DNA of 34,085 nt from Clostridiales bacterium. GTDB lineage: Bacteria > Bacillota > Clostridia > Oscillospirales > Acutalibacteraceae. Shown here piece after piece: positions 1 to 6,010 of this stretch. The notes beneath the pieces were generated by a model, which was not told the origin of the DNA, searched no databases, and was given only the letters and a program-made list of their open reading frames with translations. Each line of letters starts with the position of its first letter. Position 1 is the stretch's first letter. Location of the stretch: NCBI GenBank assembly GCA_021199275.1, contig JAJQIJ010000004.1, forward strand, positions 1 to 34,085, read 5' to 3'. A program made the position numbers and the translations under genes.

Positions 1-75
1 CAGTGGTCGGAGCCTCAGTGGTCGGAGCCTCAGTGGTCGGAGCCTCAGTGGTCGGAGCCTCAGTGGTCGGCTCAT
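1..75. repeat. 15-bp tandem repeat encoding PTTEA
   Basis: The unit CAGTGGTCGGAGCCT occurs four times without change (1-60), followed by a fifth copy that degenerates after ten bases. It encodes PTTEA on the minus strand. The array runs to the window edge, so the true copy number is unknown. The 15-bp period keeps frame, so copy-number change would alter linker length and not the reading frame. Confidence 0.95.
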
Positions 76-1972
76 CGGCAGGGTCGTTTTCCACGGTTTC
101 CTGCCAGTTTGCATAGACTGTGGCGTCTGCCGTCATGGTTACGGACTCTACAGCCTGGCTCAGCGCCTCGTCTGAATACCAGCCGGCAAAGGTGTAGCCG
201 TCTTTGCTCGGCACATAGTCGGCTAAGTCGACGGCGGTGCCGTCTGCTGCGCTCACGGCGTCAATGCCGCTGCCGCCGTTGGTTTCGAAAAAGAGCGCCC
301 AGCCCGTGTAGGTGCAGGTGAAAGAAACGGTATCGCAGGTGTTTCCATCAGTATCGGCAATCGAGCTCTCTGTCTGCGCACCGTCATCGCCAAACCAGCA
401 GATGACATCATATTCCGCGTCGTCGCAGGTCCAGCCCGCAGCGTCGCCCTGCACAAGGCGCAGAATAAAACCGTCGGACAGGGCAGTGCGCGCGTCGCCG
501 GCACCGGTGAAGGTAAGGGTTGCCGTGTAGCTGCCCGCACCGTCGGTCGCCACAACGTCAGATGACAGTTCGACCGCAGCACCTATAGCGTCAAGGTCGA
601 CGGTTTCGCCGTCAAGCCCCACAATTTCCAGCGCAAAGTCCTGCACCGGGGGAGCGACGCTGCCGCCCTGCTCTACCGTGACCTCTACCGGAATTTCCCA
701 TGTGCAGACCTGCTCTATGATTACTGTGATATTCGCCGTCTCGCTCTCCACGCCGCTTTCGCTCACGGCAATGAACATGAGTTCATAGTACCCCGCGTCT
801 GACAGCGTGAGCGTCGCCTTGCCATCGATTGTGTCTAAGCTTTCCCATGTAGTGCCAAAGTCGGCAGAGTACTTGTAGGTCGTTGTGCCGAGGTTTGCCG
901 TCGCGTTCGACAGAGTCACCGTCACGTCTTCTGTAGTGGCAGAGTCATGAATGTAGTCACCGGTGTCAAGTACCACCACGGGTTTGGCTGAATCTATGTT
1001 GTCGCAGGTGATGCTGACAGTCGCCGACACGCCCGCGCCGTTGGTAATGCAAAATGTGTAGGTGCCGCTCTCGGTCACGGTGTAGGTGCCCGCATAAGAG
1101 TAGGAACGCACGTTGTTTTGGGTGGTGGTGAAGTCGCTCGTGATATCTTCATATTCGCCGCCGTCCTTGGATACCTTTATGGATTCGGCTTGCGACACGC
1201 ACGCCCAGGCGCTTATAGTCACCGCCTTGCTTTGCAGATAGCCTGACGTGGTGTCTGTAGCAGTGGCGCTGATTGTGGGGTCGTAATTGTCAATCATGTA
1301 AGAAAAGCTCGTAGCTTCGCTGTAAATGGAGGTTGTGCCATTGCCCGTGGTGCTGACCCGGGCGCACGCGCGGAACTGGAGCGTGTAGTTGCCTGAGGTC
1401 GAATATTTGAGCGTCCCGACCCCGTTTTCGTCCAGTGATATGGTAATCCAGCTCGTGCCGTTTGTGGAATATTGATAGTTGTATATGCCCCTCGGCGCCG
1501 TGGTTGTGGAGCCGGAGACGGTGTAGGTAATGCTGTCAGTCGACCATTCACAAGAACTGTAGTCTGAGCCGTCGCCGGTCACGGCCGTCACCGTCGGCGC
1601 AGTTACCGTCATGGCCTCGGCAGCAGCCGTGATTTTGATGTCGCCGGTCACCTTATCGTTGGGAATTGCCAGTTCACCGGTGGTGCTGTCATAGGTATAG
1701 TCGACGTCAGCTTCCGCCTCGCTGCCATTAATATACACTTGAATGCTCGCGGGCAGCAGGTAAGTGTACATGCCGTCTTCCAGCGACAGCGTAGTGGTGT
1801 ATTCTATGCCTGTGCCCAATTCAATAGTATCGGCCGTGTTGCTGCTCACGACGCCGTTGAGGTCATAGCTTACGTTGACGTTCATAGTTGCAAGCACCGT
1901 TGTGGACGGTAACAGCCATGTCACAAGGCAAACAGTAAGCAGCAGGTTGAAAAATTTTACGCGTATTTTCAT
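1..1972 (-). CDS. Secreted modular surface protein, C-terminus cut off by the window edge
   Basis: Reading the minus strand from the ATG at 1972, the frame stays open to base 1 (657 codons), so the gene continues outside the window. A GAAAGGA ribosome site lies 7 nt before the start. The N-terminus is a typical signal peptide (basic MKIRVK, hydrophobic core, likely cleavage after VLA near residue 28). The mature part is Thr/Ser/Gly/Asp-rich with beta-sandwich-like, Ig-like stretches. Near residues 580-640 is a Listeria-Bacteroides type repeat (Flg_new family) with the YTFAGWY signature and a final VYANW. The last visible residues are a PTTEA repeat linker, typical of stalks before a wall anchor or a further domain. 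It lies 56 bp behind the TetR gene and may share its transcript. Function is presumably adhesion or cell-surface display; no catalytic motif is seen. No LPXTG is visible because the end is missing. Confidence 0.85.
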   Translation of the reverse strand, partial: MKIRVKFFNLLLTVCLVTWLLPSTTVLATMNVNVSYDLNGVVSSNTADTIELGTGIEYTTTLSLEDGMYTYLLPASIQVYINGSEAEADVDYTYDSTTGELAIPNDKVTGDIKITAAAEAMTVTAPTVTAVTGDGSDYSSCEWSTDSITYTVSGSTTTAPRGIYNYQYSTNGTSWITISLDENGVGTLKYSTSGNYTLQFRACARVSTTGNGTTSIYSEATSFSYMIDNYDPTISATATDTTSGYLQSKAVTISAWACVSQAESIKVSKDGGEYEDITSDFTTTQNNVRSYSYAGTYTVTESGTYTFCITNGAGVSATVSITCDNIDSAKPVVVLDTGDYIHDSATTEDVTVTLSNATANLGTTTYKYSADFGTTWESLDTIDGKATLTLSDAGYYELMFIAVSESGVESETANITVIIEQVCTWEIPVEVTVEQGGSVAPPVQDFALEIVGLDGETVDLDAIGAAVELSSDVVATDGAGSYTATLTFTGAGDARTALSDGFILRLVQGDAAGWTCDDAEYDVICWFGDDGAQTESSIADTDGNTCDTVSFTCTYTGWALFFETNGGSGIDAVSAADGTAVDLADYVPSKDGYTFAGWYSDEALSQAVESVTMTADATVYANWQETVENDPADEPTTEAPTTEAPTTEAPTTEAPTT

Positions 1973-2028
1973 ATTGTTGTCCTTTCTCCCATCATGGGTG
2001 GTCTGTGTTAAAATTATGGAGGTAAATT

Positions 2029-2745
2029 TCATATAGTAAACCCCATTTCATCAAATTGCTGTAAACTTTCCCTCTGTTTTTTCAGATAGCGGAATATGCC
2101 GCCAACGGTTTCCTTTGCTGTCTCTGTAAAATCTATGGTTTTCACAAAGGCTATGGCTTCCTCTATCTTTTCGTCCGGCACATAGTAGAGGCGCAGCGTG
2201 TTTTTTAGAAACGCTTCCACTTTCATGTCCATAGTAAACCAGATATTGCATGGGACAATCATAAACCCCCGCATGATACCGCCCGTGGCAATTTCCAGAA
2301 GATAAAAGTCTTTCGATTCCAGCTGCGGCAGTTGCTCTTTGAAAATGGCTTCCACCTTTTCCGTGACCGTCTGCTGAATCAGGGCAGATGTTTTCGGCAG
2401 AGAGTATGCGTTGTAATAAACATCTCTGAGGTTATCATTCAGCTCTACTATATAAAGCTGCAATACCGTTTCCGCGGCATACAACAAAATTTTATCGTCT
2501 GTCCTGCCCGCAATCAGCTTTTCTGAAACGGCAAACTGCTGCTCAAGGACAAGGCACACCAATTCATACAGCACATCTTCCTTAGTGGCGAAATGCCCGG
2601 TGAATGCCCCCGCACTTATGCCGAGCTTTGTGGTGAGCTGCCTTACCGTGGTGTTGGTAAAGCCGTTTTCCAAAAAGCTTTCCGCCGCCGCATTAATGAT
2701 AATCTGCTTATTCAGTTCGCTCTGTTCCCGTGTGACTCTCCCCAT
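2029..2745 (-). CDS. TetR/AcrR-family transcriptional regulator
   Basis: This 238-residue protein has the TetR-family N-terminal helix-turn-helix (about residues 10-55), with TTVRQLTTKLGISAGAFTGHF covering the recognition helices, followed by an all-helical ligand and dimer domain of the usual length. It starts at ATG 2745 with a GAAAGGA ribosome site. The gene has a sigma-A promoter and a 22-bp dyad between the -10 box and the start, as expected for autorepression. The surface-protein gene follows after 56 bp with no visible terminator, so the regulator may control it. The ligand cannot be inferred. Confidence 0.9.
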   Translation of the reverse strand: MGRVTREQSELNKQIIINAAAESFLENGFTNTTVRQLTTKLGISAGAFTGHFATKEDVLYELVCLVLEQQFAVSEKLIAGRTDDKILLYAAETVLQLYIVELNDNLRDVYYNAYSLPKTSALIQQTVTEKVEAIFKEQLPQLESKDFYLLEIATGGIMRGFMIVPCNIWFTMDMKVEAFLKNTLRLYYVPDEKIEEAIAFVKTIDFTETAKETVGGIFRYLKKQRESLQQFDEMGFTI

Positions 2746-2797
2746 CTGCCGTTTTCCTTTCTGCGCATTTATAGAAGCCCAAGGTATTTTTAGTGCT

Positions 2798-2819
2798 TAT
2801 TCAGAACATATTCTAAATA
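2798..2819. promoter_or_regulatory. Candidate TetR operator (22-bp palindrome)
   Basis: The arms TATTcAGAA and TTCTaAATA are complementary at 8 of 9 positions around a 4-bp centre (CATA). The site covers about +3 to +25 of the predicted transcript, between the -10 box and the start codon, where a repressor would block elongation or initiation. Size and position fit TetR-family operators; that this protein binds it is inference. Confidence 0.6.
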
Positions 2820-2828
2820 CTTATCTAA

Positions 2829-2857
2829 AGTATATCAAAAATGTCTAATAATTACAA
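2829..2857 (-). promoter_or_regulatory. Sigma-A promoter of the TetR gene
   Basis: On the minus strand a -35 TTGTAA (2852-2857) and a -10 TATACT (2829-2834) are separated by exactly 17 bp. A further dyad, TTTTGTA (2861-2867) with TACAAAA (2875-2881), lies just upstream of the -35 and could bind a second regulator. Confidence 0.7.
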
Positions 2858-2925
2858 TAGTTTTGTAGAAAATTTACAAAATATTTTTAATTTGGATTCA
2901 TATCGGACGCTCACAAATTGAAAAA

Positions 2926-2972
2926 CCCGCTTGAAACAAGGTGCATTTTAATGTACATTGCTTCCAAACGGG
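2926..2972 (-). terminator. Long imperfect hairpin with T-run on the minus strand
   Basis: On the minus strand, CCCGTTTGGAAGCAATGTAC and its following bases pair imperfectly with a downstream arm ending CAAGCGGG, followed by TTTTTC. The stem is about 20 bp with a few mismatches and a short AAA-rich loop. It looks like an intrinsic terminator, but no gene is recognised directly upstream on that strand, since the tRNA has its own terminator. It could end a small RNA or be the remnant of a mobile element. Confidence 0.4.
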
Positions 2973-2982
2973 CTTGCCTGAG

Positions 2983-3013
2983 TTCAATAAGGGCTTGAGA
3001 GTCATTGAACATG
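2983..3013 (+). repeat. Dispersed intergenic repeat, copy D (core only)
   Basis: TTCAATAAGGGCTTG is identical to the first 15 bases of copy B, and the next 16 bases match at about 10 positions. The core is a hairpin with outer arms TTCAAT and ATTGAA, perfectly complementary here, whereas in copy B the arms carry a C-C mismatch. Beyond 3013 similarity to the longer copies is not clear. Confidence 0.45.
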
Positions 3014-3096
3014 ACCGGCTGGGGTATTTGAATATATAAATATATCACTGATGATTTGTTGCCTGCGACAGGGCTTTGGTGTGTTAAAAACAAGGA

Positions 3097-3130
3097 AAAG
3101 CCCCACATAACAAAGATTATGTGGGGCTTT
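3097..3130 (-). terminator. Intrinsic terminator of the tRNA-Ser gene
   Basis: Perfect 14-bp stem AAAGCCCCACATAA / TTATGTGGGGCTTT with a 6-nt loop, starting 7 bp past the tRNA CCA end on the minus strand, followed by TCCTTGTTTTT. It is nearly symmetrical, so it could work in both directions. Confidence 0.85.
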
Positions 3131-3136
3131 GATATT

Positions 3137-3224
3137 TGGCGGAGAGGGCGGGATTCGAACCCGCGTGGCTTTTGGCCAAACGGTTTTCAAGACCGCCTCG
3201 TTATGACCGCTTCGATACCTCTCC
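3137..3224 (-). tRNA. tRNA-Ser (anticodon UGA)
   Basis: On the minus strand the acceptor arms GGAGAGG (3224-3218) and CCTCTCC (3147-3141) pair fully. The discriminator is G and the CCA end is encoded (3139-3137). The anticodon loop CTTGAAA gives anticodon UGA. A long variable arm (about TTTGGCCAAAAGCCACG) and the T arm GGGTTCGAATCCC follow, as expected for a class II serine tRNA. It reads UCA and, by wobble, other UCN codons. It has its own sigma-A promoter and terminator, so it is a single-gene unit. Confidence 0.97.
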
Positions 3225-3238
3225 GAATATGCTTTAAT

Positions 3239-3267
3239 ATATTAGCACATAGCTTTTGTGTTGTCAA
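3239..3267 (-). promoter_or_regulatory. Promoter of tRNA-Ser
   Basis: Minus-strand -35 TTGACA (3262-3267), 17-bp spacer, -10 TAATAT (3239-3244), ending 14 bp before the tRNA 5' end. This is near-consensus, as usual for stable RNA genes. Confidence 0.85.
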
Positions 3268-3382
3268 GAATTTTTTGCACGGCGCCCTGTGAAAAAACGC
3301 TGCCGTGCTGTTTTCAGTAAATTTTGCACCACGCCGGGTGCGAAAAGCAGGCTGATTTCTGCCGGCGGCATTTTATCGCCAT

Positions 3383-3414
3383 GAAAAAATCGGCAGGAGC
3401 TTGGCTCCTGCCGA
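3383..3414 (-). terminator. Terminator of the zinc-ribbon gene
   Basis: An 11-bp perfect stem, TCGGCAGGAGC / GCTCCTGCCGA, with a 3-nt loop, followed on the minus strand by ATTTTTTC. It lies 27 bp past the zinc-ribbon stop codon. Confidence 0.9.
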
Positions 3415-3440
3415 CTGACTCTCGCTGCTGGGCTGATAAA

Positions 3441-3719
3441 TTAGCCGTTGTTTCTGATTTCTTCAAAGCAGGTGCTGCAATAAACCGGCCTGTCCTGTGT
3501 CGGCTCAAACGGCACGCGGCAGGCAGCGCCGCATTTTGCGCAGACTGCTTCGTGATATGTTCTTGCGGCCTGACGTGCTTTTTTAAATGCAATTCTGCAT
3601 TCCTTACATCTCTGCGGTTCGTTTTCAAGGCCTTTTTCAGCATAAAATTCCTGTTCGCCTGCTGAAAAAACAAATTCAGACCCGCATTCCTTACAGATTA
3701 ATGTTTTATCTTCAAACAT
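3441..3719 (-). CDS. Small double zinc-ribbon protein
   Basis: A 92-residue protein with four CxxC pairs. The N-terminal half (CKECGSEFVFSAGEQEFYAE, then CKEC) matches the short clostridial zinc-ribbon family of the PF13451 type, with its signature phrase VFSAGEQEFYAEKGL. The C-terminal half has CAKCGAAC and CSTC, a second treble-clef or ribbon. Eight cysteines could hold two zinc ions. No signal peptide, so cytosolic. It sits 85 bp behind the sigma-factor gene on the same strand and has its own terminator. The molecular role of this family is not established. Confidence 0.85.
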   Translation of the reverse strand: MFEDKTLICKECGSEFVFSAGEQEFYAEKGLENEPQRCKECRIAFKKARQAARTYHEAVCAKCGAACRVPFEPTQDRPVYCSTCFEEIRNNG

Positions 3720-3803
3720 TGATTTACCCCTAACTTTCCTGTTTTTTGAGTTTAAATAAGAATTTTTGTTATGTGTGGGTTTTTGCTTTGCAAAGCGGGG
3801 GAT

Positions 3804-4373
3804 TTAATTCAAAGATACCAGCTTTTTCCTCATGCGCTGCACTGCGTTGTCAACAGCTTTAACGTCTTTGCCCAGGGCTGCGCCTATTTCCTCATAGCTT
3901 TTGCCCAGTGCCTTTTGTTCAAGCACGCTCTTTTCAAAAGCTGAAAGCCTTTCGTCAAGCAGCGCCTTGAGCAGCTCAGCGCTTTCACGTTCTATAAAAG
4001 AATCTTCCGCGCTTAAAACCGTTGTTTGCTGAAAAGCAGCTTCGTCGTCAAGCGAAATAATACTGGCTTTTGGAATGTCTTTTTTCCTTTGAACTTTTCT
4101 CAATGCAGACATTACGGAGTTTTGAATACAAGTATAGCAATATGTGCTGAACTTTGAGCCCTTGCGGCTGTCGAAAGATTCAATCGCAGCGAGCAGACCA
4201 ATCATACCCTCTTGAACAAAATCGTCAAATTCAGTGTCGGGAAGGGTATATTTTTTTACGATAGCTTCGACAAGCGCTTTGTATTTTTCAATAATGAAAC
4301 CGGCGGCTTCATTATTACCCCTTTGTGCAAGCGAAAGAAGTTCCGCTTCGGTCAAGTTGGACAACCTGTGCAT
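3804..4373 (-). CDS. Sigma-70 family factor, SigH-like
   Basis: A 189-residue sigma factor with region 2 (TEFDDFVQEGMIGLLAAIES, then KFSTYCYTCIQNSVMSALRK, about residues 45-95) and region 4 (SYEEIGAALGKDVKAVDNAV, near the C-terminus); no regions 1.1 or 3. The phrase KxVDNAxQRxRKKL and the IPKASIISLDDE linker resemble Bacillus SigH, which drives early stationary-phase and spo genes. ATG 4373 has a GGTAGGAA ribosome site and a sigma-A promoter upstream. SigH assignment is by pattern; a closely related SigI/ECF-like or 30-kDa-class sigma factor is possible. Confidence 0.75.
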   Translation of the reverse strand: MHRLSNLTEAELLSLAQRGNNEAAGFIIEKYKALVEAIVKKYTLPDTEFDDFVQEGMIGLLAAIESFDSRKGSKFSTYCYTCIQNSVMSALRKVQRKKDIPKASIISLDDEAAFQQTTVLSAEDSFIERESAELLKALLDERLSAFEKSVLEQKALGKSYEEIGAALGKDVKAVDNAVQRMRKKLVSLN

Positions 4374-4395
4374 AATTCCAAATTCCTACCTATAG

Positions 4396-4424
4396 ATAAT
4401 ATAACAAAAACCGCAATTCGTCAA
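4396..4424 (-). promoter_or_regulatory. Promoter of the SigH-like gene
   Basis: Minus-strand -35 TTGACG (4419-4424), 17-bp spacer, -10 TATTAT (4396-4401), about 23 bp before the start codon, leaving a very short leader. Confidence 0.7.
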
Positions 4425-4541
4425 GAGCAGTTCAAAAAATAATCAGCTTTCAAGGGGTTTTTCGGCACTTTTTTGCACCGCGGCGCAAAAACAAAAACTC
4501 TTTCGGTGTGCCGGCTTTGTTCGGCGTGCGCAAATGAAATG

Positions 4542-5636
4542 TTACACGTTAAACCTGAATTCAACAATGTCCCCGTCTTTCATGACATATTCTTTGCCTT
4601 CGCTTCTTACAAGCCCCTTTTCGCGGCACGCCGCCACGGTGCCGTTTTGCACAAGGTCGTCAAACGACACGATTTCAGCCCTTATAAATCCGCGCTCAAA
4701 ATCAGTGTGTATTTTGCCGGCGGCGGCAGGCGCCTTGGTGCCCTTTTTTATAGTCCATGCGCGCACCTCTTTTTTCCCTGCGGTAAGAAATGAAATCAGC
4801 CCCAGCAGGGAATAGCATTTTTGAATAAGCCTGTCAAGCCCGCTTGACTCAAGCCCCATGTCGGCAAGAAAAAGCCCGCGCTCTTCAGGCTCAAGCTGTG
4901 CTATTTGGGCTTCCGTTTCGGCGCATATAGGAAAAGTTTCTGCACCTTCATGCGCTGCAATTTGTTTTACGGCAAGGTAATTTTTACAGTTTTCAATGCC
5001 GGCGGCAAAATCGCTTTCACCCATGTTGCAAGCATATATTACTGGCTTGATTGAAAGCAGCGAAACCTCTTTTAAAAATACTTGCTCGTCATCAGAAATT
5101 TCAACTTGCCGCGCGGTTTTGCCGGTTTGCATCTGTGAATAAAGCCTTTCCAAAAATTCAACCTCTGCGTTAATTGACTTGTCGCCCTTGGCGGCTTTTT
5201 TTCTGCTGTCTATTCGTCTGGCAAGAATTTCCAAGTCTGAAATAACAAGCTCTAAATTAATTGTTTCAATATCGCGCCCGGGGTCAACGCTGCCGTCAAC
5301 ATGCGTAATGTCGCCGCCCTCAAAGCACCTTACAACGTGTATTATTGCGTCCACTTCGCGAATATGGCTTAAAAACTTGTTGCCAAGCCCCTCGCCCTTT
5401 GACGCGCCGCGCACAAGCCCCGCAATGTCAACAAGTTCAATTGTTGCGCTGGTGAATTTGTCAGGCTCATAAATTTTTGCCAGCACGTCAAGCCTTTCGT
5501 CAGGCACACTTACCATGCCGACATTAGGCTCAATTGTGCAAAACGGGTAATTCGCGCTTTGAGCGCCTGCGTTGGTAATTGCATTAAACAGCGTGCTTTT
5601 ACCAACGTTTGGCAGACCGACTATTCCGAGTTTCAT
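4542..5636 (-). CDS. ychF: Obg-family ATPase/GTPase YchF
   Basis: A 364-residue protein of the usual YchF length. G1 is GLPNVGKST (residues 6-14), switch II region is VDIAGLVRGASKGEGLGNKF, followed by FLSHIREVDAIIHVVRCFE, a helical-hairpin insert (about 130-200) and a C-terminal TGS domain (about 280-364, ending DGDIVEFRFNV). YchF proteins bind ribosomes and prefer ATP over GTP; they affect the oxidative-stress response in other bacteria. The ATG at 5636 has an AAAGGTGG ribosome site. It is transcribed divergently from ilvB across a 374-bp region, and both leaders share a sequence element. Confidence 0.97.
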   Translation of the reverse strand: MKLGIVGLPNVGKSTLFNAITNAGAQSANYPFCTIEPNVGMVSVPDERLDVLAKIYEPDKFTSATIELVDIAGLVRGASKGEGLGNKFLSHIREVDAIIHVVRCFEGGDITHVDGSVDPGRDIETINLELVISDLEILARRIDSRKKAAKGDKSINAEVEFLERLYSQMQTGKTARQVEISDDEQVFLKEVSLLSIKPVIYACNMGESDFAAGIENCKNYLAVKQIAAHEGAETFPICAETEAQIAQLEPEERGLFLADMGLESSGLDRLIQKCYSLLGLISFLTAGKKEVRAWTIKKGTKAPAAAGKIHTDFERGFIRAEIVSFDDLVQNGTVAACREKGLVRSEGKEYVMKDGDIVEFRFNV

Positions 5637-5675
5637 ATTTTACCACCTTTTCAATCAGGTTTTGCCCCGGCTCAG

Positions 5676-5701
5676 GGTTGAAATTTCAGCGCCGGGCATT
5701 T
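5676..5701 (-). repeat. Shared leader element, ychF copy
   Basis: On the minus strand (the ychF mRNA sense) this reads GCCCGGCGCTGAAATTT followed by CAACC. It matches the element at 5891-5916 in the ilvB leader at about 22 of 26 positions. In genomic terms the two copies form a 26-bp inverted repeat flanking both promoters. Confidence 0.6.
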
Positions 5702-5761
5702 GCTGGGCGCGCAGCTTTGCCCTTTGCCGCTTGCAGCTGCCGGAGGCAAGTCTTTACTCAA

Positions 5762-5790
5762 AGTATACAACCTTTTACAACTTTTTACAA
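5762..5790 (-). promoter_or_regulatory. Promoter of ychF with 10-bp periodic repeats
   Basis: Minus-strand -35 TTGTAA (5785-5790), 17-bp spacer and -10 TATACT (5762-5767). The whole core promoter is three tandem near-copies of a 10-bp unit, TTGTAAAAAG, TTGTAAAAGG and TTGTATACTT. Confidence 0.65.
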
Positions 5791-5805
5791 GAATAAAATA
5801 CCGCC

Positions 5806-5834
5806 TTGACAATAATAGATGAAAAGATTAAAAT
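5806..5834 (+). promoter_or_regulatory. Promoter of the ilvB operon
   Basis: Perfect -35 TTGACA (5806-5811), 17-bp spacer, -10 TAAAAT (5829-5834). The transcript would begin near 5841, giving a leader of about 170 nt before the ilvB ATG at 6011. The leader is GC-rich with several complementary GCCGG/GGCGCC blocks. I see no T-box sequence and no leader peptide rich in Leu/Ile/Val codons. Confidence 0.8.
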
Positions 5835-5890
5835 ATCTATATATTTAATTTAGTTAATCTGCGCCAAATGCCGGTGCGGCGGCGCCATTT

Positions 5891-5916
5891 AAAGCCGGGC
5901 GCTGAAATTTAAAACC
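5891..5916 (+). repeat. Shared leader element, ilvB copy
   Basis: Reads AAAGCCGGGCGCTGAAATTT followed by AAAACC in the ilvB mRNA sense. It is the partner of 5676-5701 and begins about 50 nt after the predicted ilvB transcript start. Confidence 0.6.
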
Positions 5917-6010
5917 GGCGCCGGCGCAACGGGCTTGCAAGTTGTTTAAAAAACCAATTACAATTACAAATCACGGGGCTTTGCCCTTTACTGAAAAGGC
6001 TGGTGTAAAT

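Noticed and set aside
1..75. CRISPR array
   Set aside because: The 15-bp repeats are directly adjacent without spacers and are coding (PTTEA).
109..1551. Short frames on either strand inside the first surface gene
   Set aside because: A single uninterrupted minus-strand frame from 1972 to the window edge, with signal peptide and recognisable domains, explains the region.
2911..3190. Small minus-strand frames between the TetR gene and tRNA-Ser
   Set aside because: They cross the tRNA, its terminator and the repeat core, and lack ribosome sites.
4440..4541. Terminator for ychF
   Set aside because: TTTTTGC/GCAAAAA pairing is present on both strands, but the stem is interrupted and no clear T-run follows on the minus strand, so I did not list it.
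5942..6010. Upstream TTG start for ilvB
   Set aside because: The extra 23 residues are not part of the family's N-terminus, and the ATG at 6011 has a ribosome site and the conserved beginning.
5842..6010. T-box or leader-peptide attenuator before ilvB
   Set aside because: No T-box consensus, no terminator hairpin with T-run, and no short frame rich in Leu, Ile or Val codons was found.
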